Shown: positions 24,235 to 32,923 of the stretch, piece after piece | Layout: every line of letters begins with the position of its first letter | Position numbering within the stretch: position 1 is the stretch's first letter | Assembly (NCBI GenBank): GCA_964419935.1 | Contig: CAYQQJ010000012.1 | Coordinates: forward strand, 1 to 64,000 | DNA from: CAYQQJ01 sp964419935 | GTDB taxonomy: Bacteria > Pseudomonadota > Gammaproteobacteria > Pseudomonadales > Cellvibrionaceae | Direction of reading: 5' to 3' | Length of the DNA: 64,000 nt | Notes under the pieces: model-generated | Database searches by the model: none | What the model was told of the DNA's origin: nothing | The model's input: the letters and a program-made list of their open reading frames with translations, nothing else | Translations under genes and position numbers: made by a program

Positions 24235-27200
24235 TTAAACATGTAACGGTGCAGCCTCGCTCGTTGGCGCGTCGTGATGTTTGTTGTGTCGTTCGCCCAA
24301 CAAAATATAAAACGCCGGCAGTACGAACAGCGTGAACAAGGTGCCGATACCGAGACCGGTGGAAATCGTCAAGCCGATGGCAAAGCGGCTTTGTGCGCCT
24401 GGGCCTGCGGCTACCAGCAGGGGCACCATGGCGACAATGAGCGCCACACTGGTCATGATGATGGGGCGCAGGCGAATGGCGGCGGCTTCGATGACGGCGT
24501 CATGCTTGTTGAGGCCGCGATCCTTCTGCAACAGGTTCGCAAATTCCACAATCAGAATGCCGTTCTTGGAAACCACACCGATCAATGTAATCAGCCCCAC
24601 CTGAGTGTAGATGTTCATGCTTGCAAAGCCGAGCATGATAAATGCCATGGCGCCAGCCACGGACATGGGTACCGAGACCAGGATGATCACCGGGTCGCGC
24701 CAGCTTTCAAACTGGGCAGCCAGCACCAGGTAAATAACCACCAGGGACAGGAAGAACGTCAGCACCAGTGCGCTGCCCTGGGTTTCCAACTGGCGGGATT
24801 CACCCATAAAGTCGTAGGTGAACCCCAGGGGGAATACCTCCGCGGCCGTATTCTTCATGAAACCCAACGCATCCCCCAGGGCCACTCCCGGTGTGGGCAT
24901 TCCTTCAATAGTGACCGAGTTCAACTGATTGAACTGGGTGCGCTGGGAGGGCTCCACTGTGTCTTCAAAAGTGACCACGCTGCCCAGCGGGACCAGCTCG
25001 CCGGAATCTGCGCGAATGAAATAATCATTCAATGCTTCGGCGTCTTGGCGCGCATAGTTCTCCACCTGGGGAATGACTTCATAGGAGCGGCCTTCCATGC
25101 TGAAGTGGTTGATGTAGCCTCCACCCAACATGCTGGACATGGCCTGCCCCACATCGGCCATGGAGAGACCCAGGTCGGCCACGCGATCCCGGTCAACCAG
25201 TACACGGGTTATCGGCTTATCGAAGTCGATGGTTTTCTGCAGGAACATGAAGTTACCGCTCTGCATGGCTTTGCCGAGCATTTCATCGGCAACAGCATTG
25301 AGTTCCTCATAGGAGTTGCCGGTGGTAATCACGAACTGAACTGGCATGCCGCCACCGCCCGCAGGCAGTGCCGGTGGGGCAAAGGAGGCGGTGCGCAGCC
25401 CGGTAATTTCCGTCAGTTCACGCTGCACAATAGGCTGCACCTCAAACTGGCTGATATCCCGCTCGCTCCAGGGCTTCATCTTGAAGCCGCCAAACACACT
25501 GTTGGGACCCAGCACACCCAGGAGCATAAAGGTTTCGTCATAGCCCGGTATGGCTTCGAATTTCTCCTGCATTTCCACCCCGTATTTCTCGAGGTATTCC
25601 AGGGTTGCGGTTTGTGGACCTAACCCCTGGTAGAGCACGATGCCCTGATCTTCAGCGGGTGCCAGTTCGCTCTGGCTGAACATCATCATGAAATAGATGG
25701 AGCCTAGTACAACGAAGGCGAAGAAAATCACAACGGAAATTGCCTGCATTGAAGACGTGAGCAGTCGTTTGTAGCTGTCGGACAACCAATTGAAAATCTG
25801 CTCGACCTTGGTTTCGAATTTAGTGGCATTGCCGTGGGGCTTGAGCACTTTGCCGGCCAGCATGGGCGACAGGGTCAGCGCGACGATACCGGAAATCACC
25901 ACGGTGCCTGCCAGGGTAAAAGCGAACTCGGTGAATAGCGAGCCAACCAGGCCGCCCATGAAACCAATGGGGGCGTATACGGCAACCAGGGTCGTGGTCA
26001 TGGCAATAATCGGCGTCGCCATTTCCCGCGCACCGTTGAGCGCGGCATCGAAGCTGGATTCGCCAGCCTCGATATGGCGGTGAACGTTCTCCACCATGAT
26101 GATGGCATCATCCACCACCAGGCCGATGGCGAGCACCATGGACAACAGTGTTAGCAGGTTCAGGGAGAAACCGAACAGCAGCATCAGAAAGGCGCCGCCA
26201 ATCAGTGACAATGGAACCGCAACCGAAGGGATGATGGCCGCGCGCAGAGAGCCAAGGCAGAGAAATACCACGACCAGCACGATAATGATGGCTTCCAGGA
26301 GTGTCTTGAACACTTCCTTGATGGAGTCGTCAATGAACTCGGACGCATCGTAGGGCACTTCCACACTGACACCGGCGGGTAATTGTGAGGCAATGTCGGG
26401 CAGGGTCGCATGCACCAGTTTTGCCACGGTCAGCGGGTTGGCACCGGGGGCCAGTTCGATGGCTACAAACGTTGCCGGCTGGCCTTTGTAGAGCGCCATC
26501 TGATCATAGGTTTGAGAGCCCAGCTCAACCCGGGCGATATCAGCCAGGCGCACCAGACTACCATTGCCTTCTTTAACCACAAGGCGCTGAAACTGTTCTT
26601 CGCTCGCGACGTCGGTGTTGCTGGTCAGACTGACGGCAATCAGGTCGCTGCGGGTGTTACCCACTCCCGCTTGATAGTTGTTCTGCTGAAGCGCGCGCAC
26701 CACATCCTGAGAGGTGAGATCCACAGCGGCCATGCGCTGCGGGTCCAGCCAAACGCGCAATGCGTAGCTGCGGCCGAACAGCGCCGCCTTGCCCACGCCG
26801 GCGATTGCCTGCAGCTTTGGCTGTACCACGCGGGTCAGGTAATCGGTGATTTGCGGCACCGGCAGTGTTTCACTGTAAAACGCGATATACATCAACGCGG
26901 TGCTGTCGCCCGTGGTGGAGGCAATCACCGGGTCCAGCGCCGCCTGGGGCAGAATGTTGCGTTGGCTCGCCACCTTGGCCTGGATTTCAGCCAGTGCCGC
27001 ATTGGAATCGTAATTTAACTCCATGGTGGCGGTAATGGTGGACACACCCTGAGAGCTGGAAGAGGTGAGGTAGTCGATACCATTGGCTTCGGCGACGGCC
27101 TGCTGCAAAGGTGTGGTGATAAACCCTTTCACCAGTTCCGAGCTGGCGCCGGGGTAGGCCGTGGTCACTGTTACCGTGGTGTTTTCCAACAGCGGATATT

Positions 27201-27306
27201 GGCGCACTTCCATTTCCATGGCAGCGCGCACACCCAGCAGCAGAATCAACAAACTGATGACGGTCGCCAGTACCGGGCGATGAACAAAAATATCGGTAAA
27301 GCGCAT
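24235..27306 (-). CDS. RND efflux pump inner-membrane transporter (HAE1 family)
   Basis: 1023 residues, full length for AcrB-type pumps. The N-terminus MRFTDIFVHRPVLATVISL leads into the first of 12 helices, with two large periplasmic loops. Proton-relay Asp pair in GLVVDDAIIMVENVHRH (about residue 400). It exports drugs or metabolites across both membranes, driven by protons, with the adaptor encoded just upstream. It shares one base with the adaptor's stop. No outer-membrane channel gene is next to it, so a TolC-type partner encoded elsewhere is expected. Substrate range unknown. Confidence 0.95.
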   Translation of the reverse strand: MRFTDIFVHRPVLATVISLLILLLGVRAAMEMEVRQYPLLENTTVTVTTAYPGASSELVKGFITTPLQQAVAEANGIDYLTSSSSQGVSTITATMELNYDSNAALAEIQAKVASQRNILPQAALDPVIASTTGDSTALMYIAFYSETLPVPQITDYLTRVVQPKLQAIAGVGKAALFGRSYALRVWLDPQRMAAVDLTSQDVVRALQQNNYQAGVGNTRSDLIAVSLTSNTDVASEEQFQRLVVKEGNGSLVRLADIARVELGSQTYDQMALYKGQPATFVAIELAPGANPLTVAKLVHATLPDIASQLPAGVSVEVPYDASEFIDDSIKEVFKTLLEAIIIVLVVVFLCLGSLRAAIIPSVAVPLSLIGGAFLMLLFGFSLNLLTLLSMVLAIGLVVDDAIIMVENVHRHIEAGESSFDAALNGAREMATPIIAMTTTLVAVYAPIGFMGGLVGSLFTEFAFTLAGTVVISGIVALTLSPMLAGKVLKPHGNATKFETKVEQIFNWLSDSYKRLLTSSMQAISVVIFFAFVVLGSIYFMMMFSQSELAPAEDQGIVLYQGLGPQTATLEYLEKYGVEMQEKFEAIPGYDETFMLLGVLGPNSVFGGFKMKPWSERDISQFEVQPIVQRELTEITGLRTASFAPPALPAGGGGMPVQFVITTGNSYEELNAVADEMLGKAMQSGNFMFLQKTIDFDKPITRVLVDRDRVADLGLSMADVGQAMSSMLGGGYINHFSMEGRSYEVIPQVENYARQDAEALNDYFIRADSGELVPLGSVVTFEDTVEPSQRTQFNQLNSVTIEGMPTPGVALGDALGFMKNTAAEVFPLGFTYDFMGESRQLETQGSALVLTFFLSLVVIYLVLAAQFESWRDPVIILVSVPMSVAGAMAFIMLGFASMNIYTQVGLITLIGVVSKNGILIVEFANLLQKDRGLNKHDAVIEAAAIRLRPIIMTSVALIVAMVPLLVAAGPGAQSRFAIGLTISTGLGIGTLFTLFVLPAFYILLGERHNKHHDAPTSEAAPLHV

Positions 27307-28430
27307 CAGCGTGCTCCCTTGTCCTCGTTCGCGGCCGGCTCGGCGGCCTGCTCCCCGTCGGCCTGTATTTCCACCTGTTGGCCCGCACGCAGGCGCAACA
27401 GCCCCGTCTTCACAACCGGTTCGCCGGCTGCCAGGCCATCCACAATCTCAACCATTCCATCCTGGGTTTCGCCAGTGGTGACGCTGCGCCGTTCCACCTG
27501 CAACGCGCCTTGATCGCTCTCCGTCAACACGAAAACGAAGTCCCCATAGGTATTGAATGAGATGGCGGTGCGGGGCACGGCGGTCAGGCTCCGCTCCTCA
27601 GGCTGAAGAGTGCGTACCGTGGCGAACATGCCCGGCTTGAGTTGCTTGTTCGGGTTTTGCACCGTCGCGCGCACGCGCACGGTACGGGTTTCCGGGTTGA
27701 CTGAGCTGTTGATAGCGCTGATGACACCCGTGAACGTCTGTTCCGGTGCCGCGGCAATTTCCAGTTCCACCTGGTAACCGACGTCTATGTTATCAAGCTC
27801 TTTTTCAGCAATGGTGTACTCGACGTAGATTGGATCAAGCATATTGATTTCCACCGCGGCGGAACCCACTGGCAGATATTCGCCCAAATCCACCTGACGC
27901 AAACCCAGAATGCCGGCGAAGGGTGCCTTCAGCGTCTTCTTACTCAGCTGTGCGGCTTGTTCATTTACCCGCGCTGCCGCGGCATCCATGTGGGCCTTGG
28001 CTGCATCGAACTCTGCCTGGGAGACCGCGCGTTTTTGTATCAGGTCTGCCACGCGCGTAAATTCGGAATCTGCCAGCTGGGCGTCGGCTCGCAGTGTGGT
28101 CAATGCCGCCTCATCAGTTGCAGCATCCAGTCGTACCAGTACCTGGCCCTGTTCAACCCATTGTCCGGACTCAAAAAGAATTTCTTCAACCACGCCCGGC
28201 ACTTCATTGGCCACTTCGACGCCATTCACGGCGCGAAGACTGCCCACTGATGACACTGTCGGTGTCCAGCTCAGGGTGACCGCTTCGGTCGCGGCTATGG
28301 GTGTGGGAGGTTGCGGCTGGGAAAACATGGCAGCCATTTGCGTTAACTGGAAGATTCGCCAGCCGAACAGGCTGCCGAGCACCAGAACAAGAAAAACAAT
28401 AACGATAAGGAAGCGTTTGCGGGTGCTCAT
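27306..28430 (-). CDS. RND efflux periplasmic adaptor (membrane fusion protein)
   Basis: 374 residues. N-terminal anchor helix (about 7-26), then lipoyl half-motifs (VPGVVEEILFESGQWVEQGQVLVRLDA and ...KAPFAGILGLRQVDLGEYL), a helical hairpin at about 100-160, and beta-barrel and membrane-proximal domains (GMFATVRTL). The tail is acidic and Ala-rich. It joins the RND transporter to an outer-membrane channel. ATG 28430 has AAGGA 9 bases upstream; a TTG three codons upstream is less likely. Upstream lies a degenerate tandem repeat (28454-28567). Confidence 0.94.
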   Translation of the reverse strand: MSTRKRFLIVIVFLVLVLGSLFGWRIFQLTQMAAMFSQPQPPTPIAATEAVTLSWTPTVSSVGSLRAVNGVEVANEVPGVVEEILFESGQWVEQGQVLVRLDAATDEAALTTLRADAQLADSEFTRVADLIQKRAVSQAEFDAAKAHMDAAAARVNEQAAQLSKKTLKAPFAGILGLRQVDLGEYLPVGSAAVEINMLDPIYVEYTIAEKELDNIDVGYQVELEIAAAPEQTFTGVISAINSSVNPETRTVRVRATVQNPNKQLKPGMFATVRTLQPEERSLTAVPRTAISFNTYGDFVFVLTESDQGALQVERRSVTTGETQDGMVEIVDGLAAGEPVVKTGLLRLRAGQQVEIQADGEQAAEPAANEDKGAR

Positions 28431-28790
28431 AATGATCAATCCTTGCGAAATCCGGCGAGCTTATAGGGCGACTAATTTAGGGCAACTTTTTATTGCGGTA
28501 ACTATCTAGGGTAATTATTTAAGCAACCATTATAAGGCAACTATGTTGGCAGCTATGCCAGGCAACCAGGAGATGCGCTTATTTTGGAGCGCGTAGTGTA
28601 CCGGGAAATTGTCCGGTTGACTAAGCCTGAGCGGGCGCTGATGGTGATTTTTTGCTTACTGGCGTGCCGGCAGAAAAAACAGAAGATTGGCGCCATAACT
28701 GGTAAATTAGGCAATCCCGGCTTGTGGCGCTTTCAGGCATAGCTGCGCAGCGCTCAGATTCGATTCGTAAATCCCTATTGAAGAGTTGAT
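28431..28790. other. 360-bp divergent region
   Basis: Gap between the RND adaptor and the YlqF-like GTPase. Its left third is the degenerate tandem array at 28454-28567. No regulator gene lies beside the pump, so this is where its control sites should be. No gene seen. Confidence 0.5.
28454..28567. repeat. degenerate tandem repeat of 12-15 bp units
   Basis: About nine units of the form GGCAACTATNTTA follow one another: GGCGAGCTTATA, GGGCGACTAATTTA, GGGCAACTTTTTATT, GCGGTAACTATCTA, GGGTAATTATTTAA, GCAACCATTATAA, GGCAACTATGTT, GGCAGCTATGCCA, GGCAACC. It begins 24 bp before the RND adaptor start. Confidence 0.6.
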
Positions 28791-29726
28791 ATGTCCATTA
28801 ACTGGTTCCCCGGCCACATGCACAAGGCGCGCAAGGAAATTGCGGAAATCATGCCGCAGGTGGATATTATTATTGAGCTGCTGGATGCGCGCATCCCGGC
28901 GTCCAGCGAAAACCCGCTGGTGCCCGAGTTACGCGGCGACACGCCCTGCATCAAGGTGCTGAACAAGGCGGACCTGGCGGATTCCAACGCGACCGCCGTT
29001 TGGGTGGCACAGTTGGAGAAAACCCAGGGCATCAAGGCGTTGCCGCTCAGCCAGAAACACCCGGAGAAAATCCGTGACCTGCTGAGCCTGTGCGACGCCA
29101 TGCTGCCGCACCGCAACCTCGAAAAAAGCGCCGCACGTGCCATGATTCTGGGGGTGCCTAACGTTGGCAAATCCACCCTCATCAATACCTTGGCGGGCCG
29201 CGTCATTGCGAAAACCGGTAACGAAGCCGGCGTCACCAAAGCCCAGCAGCGAATCAAACTGCCCAACAACGTTGTGCTGACCGACACCCCTGGCTTTCTC
29301 TGGCCCAAACTGAGCCCGCCGCATTGCGGTTACCGCCTGGCGGTGACCGGCGCGATCAAGGATACGGTTTTCGATTACATCGATGTCGCCCTGTTCGCCG
29401 CCGACTACTTGGCCAAAGCCTACCCCGGAGCACTGCGGGAACGTTATCGGATAAGCGAACTGCCGGAACTGGACGTCGAGATCCTCGAAGCCATCGGCGT
29501 GCAACGCAACTGTGTACGCAAAGGCGGCAGCGTCGACCTGCAGAAAGTCAGCTCGCTGCTGATCAACGAGCTGCGCGCCGGCCTGCTCGGCCCCATCAGC
29601 CTGGAAACTCCCGAGATGATTGTGGAAGAAGAGGAGGCGACCCGCCTGGCCGATGAACAGAAAGCGCGGGAAAAAGCGCAGCACGACCGAGCGCGCAGGC
29701 TAAAGGCGAAAAAGAAGCGATTTTAA
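28791..29726 (+). CDS. YlqF/RbgA-like circularly permuted GTPase
   Basis: 311 residues. The start NWFPGHMHKARKEI and the permuted order of GTPase motifs (G4 NKADLAD first, then G1 GVPNVGKSTL and G3 DTPGFLWP) identify the YlqF family. These GTPases help ribosome assembly; the best studied, RbgA of Bacillus, acts on the 50S subunit. The C-terminus is Lys/Arg/Glu-rich (about 270-311), probably binding RNA. GAAGAG lies 8 bases before ATG. Confidence 0.93.
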   Translation: MSINWFPGHMHKARKEIAEIMPQVDIIIELLDARIPASSENPLVPELRGDTPCIKVLNKADLADSNATAVWVAQLEKTQGIKALPLSQKHPEKIRDLLSLCDAMLPHRNLEKSAARAMILGVPNVGKSTLINTLAGRVIAKTGNEAGVTKAQQRIKLPNNVVLTDTPGFLWPKLSPPHCGYRLAVTGAIKDTVFDYIDVALFAADYLAKAYPGALRERYRISELPELDVEILEAIGVQRNCVRKGGSVDLQKVSSLLINELRAGLLGPISLETPEMIVEEEEATRLADEQKAREKAQHDRARRLKAKKKRF

Positions 29727-29727
29727 G

Positions 29728-29760
29728 TGACCGCTGGCCACCTCTTGGTGAAGCGGGTCA
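29728..29760. other. hairpin between convergent genes
   Basis: TGACCGC and GCGGGTCA pair with one bulge around an inner CACC-TCTT-GGTG stem, starting two bases after the YlqF-like stop. No T tract follows, so it is at best a weak terminator or mRNA end. Confidence 0.4.
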
Positions 29761-29808
29761 GCCTGACGCTATACAGGTGTCGCGTTGCGACGCGGTGGCT
29801 TTGTGGGA

Positions 29809-30396
29809 TTAAAACCGGTAATCAAAATTGATGCCGGCCAATTCCACTTCATAATCTTTCTTGTCGATCAGCCGTCGGTATTCAAAATTGATATTGAAAT
29901 CCGCGTTGATGACGAACCCGATACCCACGCCGTAGGAGAAGCCGGATTCGGATTCGCTGGTATCTTCCACGCCGAAAGTGCCGCCTGTGGCATTGACGGT
30001 GGTGGAGGAGTACTCGAGCTGGGAATAGCCGATCAGTCCGTACAGTTTTGCCACCTCATTCGCCAATTCCGGCCGATAGTAAAGGGATTGGTAGTGATCG
30101 ATGGAAACTTCTCGCTCCAGGCCGTGAGTCACTCCGGCATCTTCCACTTCCGAGCTGATTTCGCGCTCGCTGAAATTGGTGCCTACCCGCAGTTCAATGC
30201 CGAGGGCGCTGTTGTACTTATAACCGCCGAAAAGCTCAATCGCGTTCAGGTCAATGTCGTTGAGGTCGGCATCCACGCTGGAGCTGTCCTCGAAACTGAC
30301 GATGCCACCGCCGCCACCGAGATAAAAGCCGTGGTAATTATCGGCTGCGGCGCAGACCGGGATGAGGGAAAGTACAGCTGCGGTTATCAATTTCAT
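29809..30396 (-). CDS. outer-membrane beta-barrel protein
   Basis: 195 residues: signal peptide ending CAAADNY (about 17), then alternating strands with aromatic ends (YHGFYLGGGGGIVSFED, YNSALGIELRVGTNF, YRRLIDKKDYEVELAGINFDYRF) and a terminal Phe, as in small OmpX/OmpW-like eight-stranded barrels. It is expected in the outer membrane; function unknown. ATG 30396 gives the shortest basic signal peptide (MKLITAAVLSL) and is preferred to a start five codons earlier. Confidence 0.85.
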   Translation of the reverse strand: MKLITAAVLSLIPVCAAADNYHGFYLGGGGGIVSFEDSSSVDADLNDIDLNAIELFGGYKYNSALGIELRVGTNFSEREISSEVEDAGVTHGLEREVSIDHYQSLYYRPELANEVAKLYGLIGYSQLEYSSTTVNATGGTFGVEDTSESESGFSYGVGIGFVINADFNINFEYRRLIDKKDYEVELAGINFDYRF

Positions 30397-30485
30397 AGGG
30401 CCTGGCTCCATCTTGTCGGTGGATTAATCAGTTAATGGTTTTTCTACTTGGTCCAGTTCGATCTCTTCGTCAGCTTGCATTCCAG

Positions 30486-31316
30486 CTATACCAAGCTGAT
30501 TTTATCCGCCTCTATCAAAATGCGCTTTTGCTTGAACAAAGCGCCCAAGGCTTTCTTGTAGTTCTTCTTGCTCACATTAAAGTGGTGATAAATATCATCC
30601 GGTGCCGCCTTGTCGGTTAAGGCGGAGGTACCGCCTTGCGCCTTCAGGTGGGCGATTATCTGTTCGCCCAGGTCCTGACGTGCGGCCCCGGCGGGAAGCT
30701 GCAAGCTTAAATCAATTTTGCCGTCAGTGCGCAGGCCTTTGATGTAGCCGTTCAAGCGCTGCCCGTAGCGCAGGGGTTTGAAGGCGTCATCGCGAAAAAT
30801 AAGCCCCAGGTATTCATTGTTCACCACGGCTTTGTAACCCATGTCACTGCGACCGCAGATTAACATGTCGACTGCTTGCCGGGGCTTCAAGTGGCGCGCA
30901 CTCTCAAGTAGGTGCCGGCTTAACCGGGACGACGCGACTATGCGTTGGGTTGCATCATCCAGCAGCACAGTAACCACATAGGATTTACCCATCTCCATGG
31001 GCTTGTGCTGCTCGCCATAGGGCACCAGCAGATCCTTTGGTAGCCCCCAGTCGAGAAACGCACCGGTATTGTTGACGTCTTTAACTTTGAGGTAGGCACA
31101 TTGGCCAACCATGACTTTGGGAGTCAAGGTCGTGGCAATAATCTCATCTTCCGAGTCGAGGTAAATAAACACGTCGAGCCAGTCACCGGTGGCACAACCT
31201 TCCGGTACATAGCGTTTGGGCAGGAGTACGGTGGAAAATTCTCCCGCGTCCAGATACACCCCAAAATCAACGAGTTTGACCACCTGAAGGCGGTTCATTT
31301 TGCCAATGCTGGCCAT
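30486..31316 (-). CDS. CvfB-like S1-domain RNA-binding protein
   Basis: 276 residues. It has the layout of the CvfB/YitL family: several S1-like OB folds (MNRLQVVKLVDFGVYLDAGE..., NTGAFLDWGLPKDLLVPYGEQ, GYKAVVNNEYLGLIF, GYIKGLRTDGKIDLSLQ) and a C-terminal winged helix (FNVSKKNYKKALGALFKQKRILIEADKISLV). Homologues in Gram-positive bacteria bind RNA and affect virulence regulators; the role here is unknown. ATG 31316 follows AGGAA. Confidence 0.92.
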   Translation of the reverse strand: MASIGKMNRLQVVKLVDFGVYLDAGEFSTVLLPKRYVPEGCATGDWLDVFIYLDSEDEIIATTLTPKVMVGQCAYLKVKDVNNTGAFLDWGLPKDLLVPYGEQHKPMEMGKSYVVTVLLDDATQRIVASSRLSRHLLESARHLKPRQAVDMLICGRSDMGYKAVVNNEYLGLIFRDDAFKPLRYGQRLNGYIKGLRTDGKIDLSLQLPAGAARQDLGEQIIAHLKAQGGTSALTDKAAPDDIYHHFNVSKKNYKKALGALFKQKRILIEADKISLV

Positions 31317-31367
31317 AGTGATTCCTGAAAAAACTGTATGTCGACTGGCGACGACTGTTGTCGGTGC

Positions 31368-32864
31368 TTAGCCCATGAAGATAACCGCACCCGGACCCAA
31401 AGGCCAATCCAGCAGTATCCACACCAGGAGCAAAAGCGACCAGGATACGATGAACGCCAGGGAATAGGGCAGCATGGTCGAGATCAGCGTGCCCACGCCG
31501 AGTTCCTTATCGTAACGCTGCGCAAACGCAATAACCACACCGAAGTAGGGCATCAGCGGGGTAATGATGTTGGTGGAGCTGTCACCAATGCGGTAAGCCA
31601 TTTGGGTTGCTTCCGGCGTTATACCCGCCAGCATCAGCATGGGCACGAAGACGGGCGCAATTAACGCCCACTTTGCCGATGAGCTGCCGATGAAGACGTT
31701 AATGCAGGCCGCCATTACTATGAAAGCCACCAACAGCACGCCAGCACTCAGGTCCCAGGCCGTCAGAACCGCCGCCCCTTTGATCGCAATGATGCTGCCG
31801 AGGTTGCTCCAGGCAAAGTAATTAACGAACTGGGTCGCGAAAAACATCAACACCAGGTAGCCGGCCATGGTGCCCATGTGCTGTTCCATGCCCTCAACAA
31901 ACTCTGAGCTGCGGCGATAGTTGCCGCTCACTTTACCGAAGATAATACCCGCCACTGCGGCATAAACCGCAATCACGGTGACTATGCCCTGGATGAAAGG
32001 CGAGCCCAACACAGAGTGAGTCACCGGGTTGCGCAAAAAGCCCGTGGCCGGAACCAAACCCCACAAGAGCAGAGCGATGAACAGGATGCTGAAGGCGGCC
32101 ACGGCGCCGAGCCCGCGCTTCTCTGCCGGGCTGATCTGCTCCGGGGCGGGTGCGGTACCACTCCCGCTGGGCAGACGGCGGCAGATAACCTTTTCCGTTA
32201 CCAGAGTGCCGACGACGCTGATCAACAGAGTGGAGACGATGATGAAGTAATAGTTGCCGGCGGCATTCACCGAGTACGCCGGCTGCACCAGGCCTGCGGC
32301 TTCGGTTGAGATGCCGGCGAGTATCGCGTCCAGTGGGCTGATCAGCAGGTTGGCGCTGTAGCCGCCGGATACGCCGGCAAACGCCGCGGCAATGCCTGCA
32401 ATTGGGTGGCGTTCTACGCCCTGAAAAATCATGGCAGCCAACGGAATCAGCACAACGTAGCCGGCATCCGAGGCGATGCTGGATAGTACGCCTGCAAGCA
32501 CCACGGCAAAGGTGAGCATACGTGGCGGCGCTTTGAGGACGGTGCTGCGCAGAACGCAGCTCAATAGCCCCGAATGCTCGGCAACACCAATGCCCATGAT
32601 GGCGACCAGTACGGTGCCCACCGGTGCGAAGGTGACGAAGTTGCTCACCGTTTCACCAAGAATACGATGTAAACCCTCGGCGCTGAGCAGGTTCAATGCT
32701 GCCAGGGTTTGGCCGGATACCGGGTGCGCGGCATTGAGCCCGAAAGCCGCGGCTACGGCAGATACAAGCAACACCAACCCGCACATGTATACAAACAACA
32801 TGGTCGGGTTGGGCAGCCGGTTACCGGCTCTTTCGATTACATCAAGAATGGCCAATGATTTCAC
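31368..32864 (-). CDS. AbgT-family transporter
   Basis: 498 residues, about 12 hydrophobic segments. Family phrases are visible: NRLPNPTMLFVYMC at the start, VSNFVTFAPVGTVLVAIMGIGVAE, SIASDAGYVVLIPLAAMIF, AGVSGGYSANLLISPLDAILAGIST and GDSSTNIITPLMPYFG. E. coli AbgT imports p-aminobenzoyl-glutamate; others in the family export sulfonamides. Which applies is unclear, since no hydrolase (AbgA/B) lies beside it. The start is GTG 32864; the next ATG would lose the conserved N-terminus. Confidence 0.93.
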   Translation of the reverse strand: MKSLAILDVIERAGNRLPNPTMLFVYMCGLVLLVSAVAAAFGLNAAHPVSGQTLAALNLLSAEGLHRILGETVSNFVTFAPVGTVLVAIMGIGVAEHSGLLSCVLRSTVLKAPPRMLTFAVVLAGVLSSIASDAGYVVLIPLAAMIFQGVERHPIAGIAAAFAGVSGGYSANLLISPLDAILAGISTEAAGLVQPAYSVNAAGNYYFIIVSTLLISVVGTLVTEKVICRRLPSGSGTAPAPEQISPAEKRGLGAVAAFSILFIALLLWGLVPATGFLRNPVTHSVLGSPFIQGIVTVIAVYAAVAGIIFGKVSGNYRRSSEFVEGMEQHMGTMAGYLVLMFFATQFVNYFAWSNLGSIIAIKGAAVLTAWDLSAGVLLVAFIVMAACINVFIGSSSAKWALIAPVFVPMLMLAGITPEATQMAYRIGDSSTNIITPLMPYFGVVIAFAQRYDKELGVGTLISTMLPYSLAFIVSWSLLLLVWILLDWPLGPGAVIFMG

Positions 32865-32923
32865 AAGCGTTTCTCTCTTATTGGAAGACAGCTATGGGAC
32901 ATCGGCCCGCTCACTGCTGGCCC

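Noticed and set aside
24274..25623. 449-codon open frame antisense to the RND pump
   Set aside because: Mirror frame of a conserved gene, with a Gln/His-rich composition and no recognised motif.
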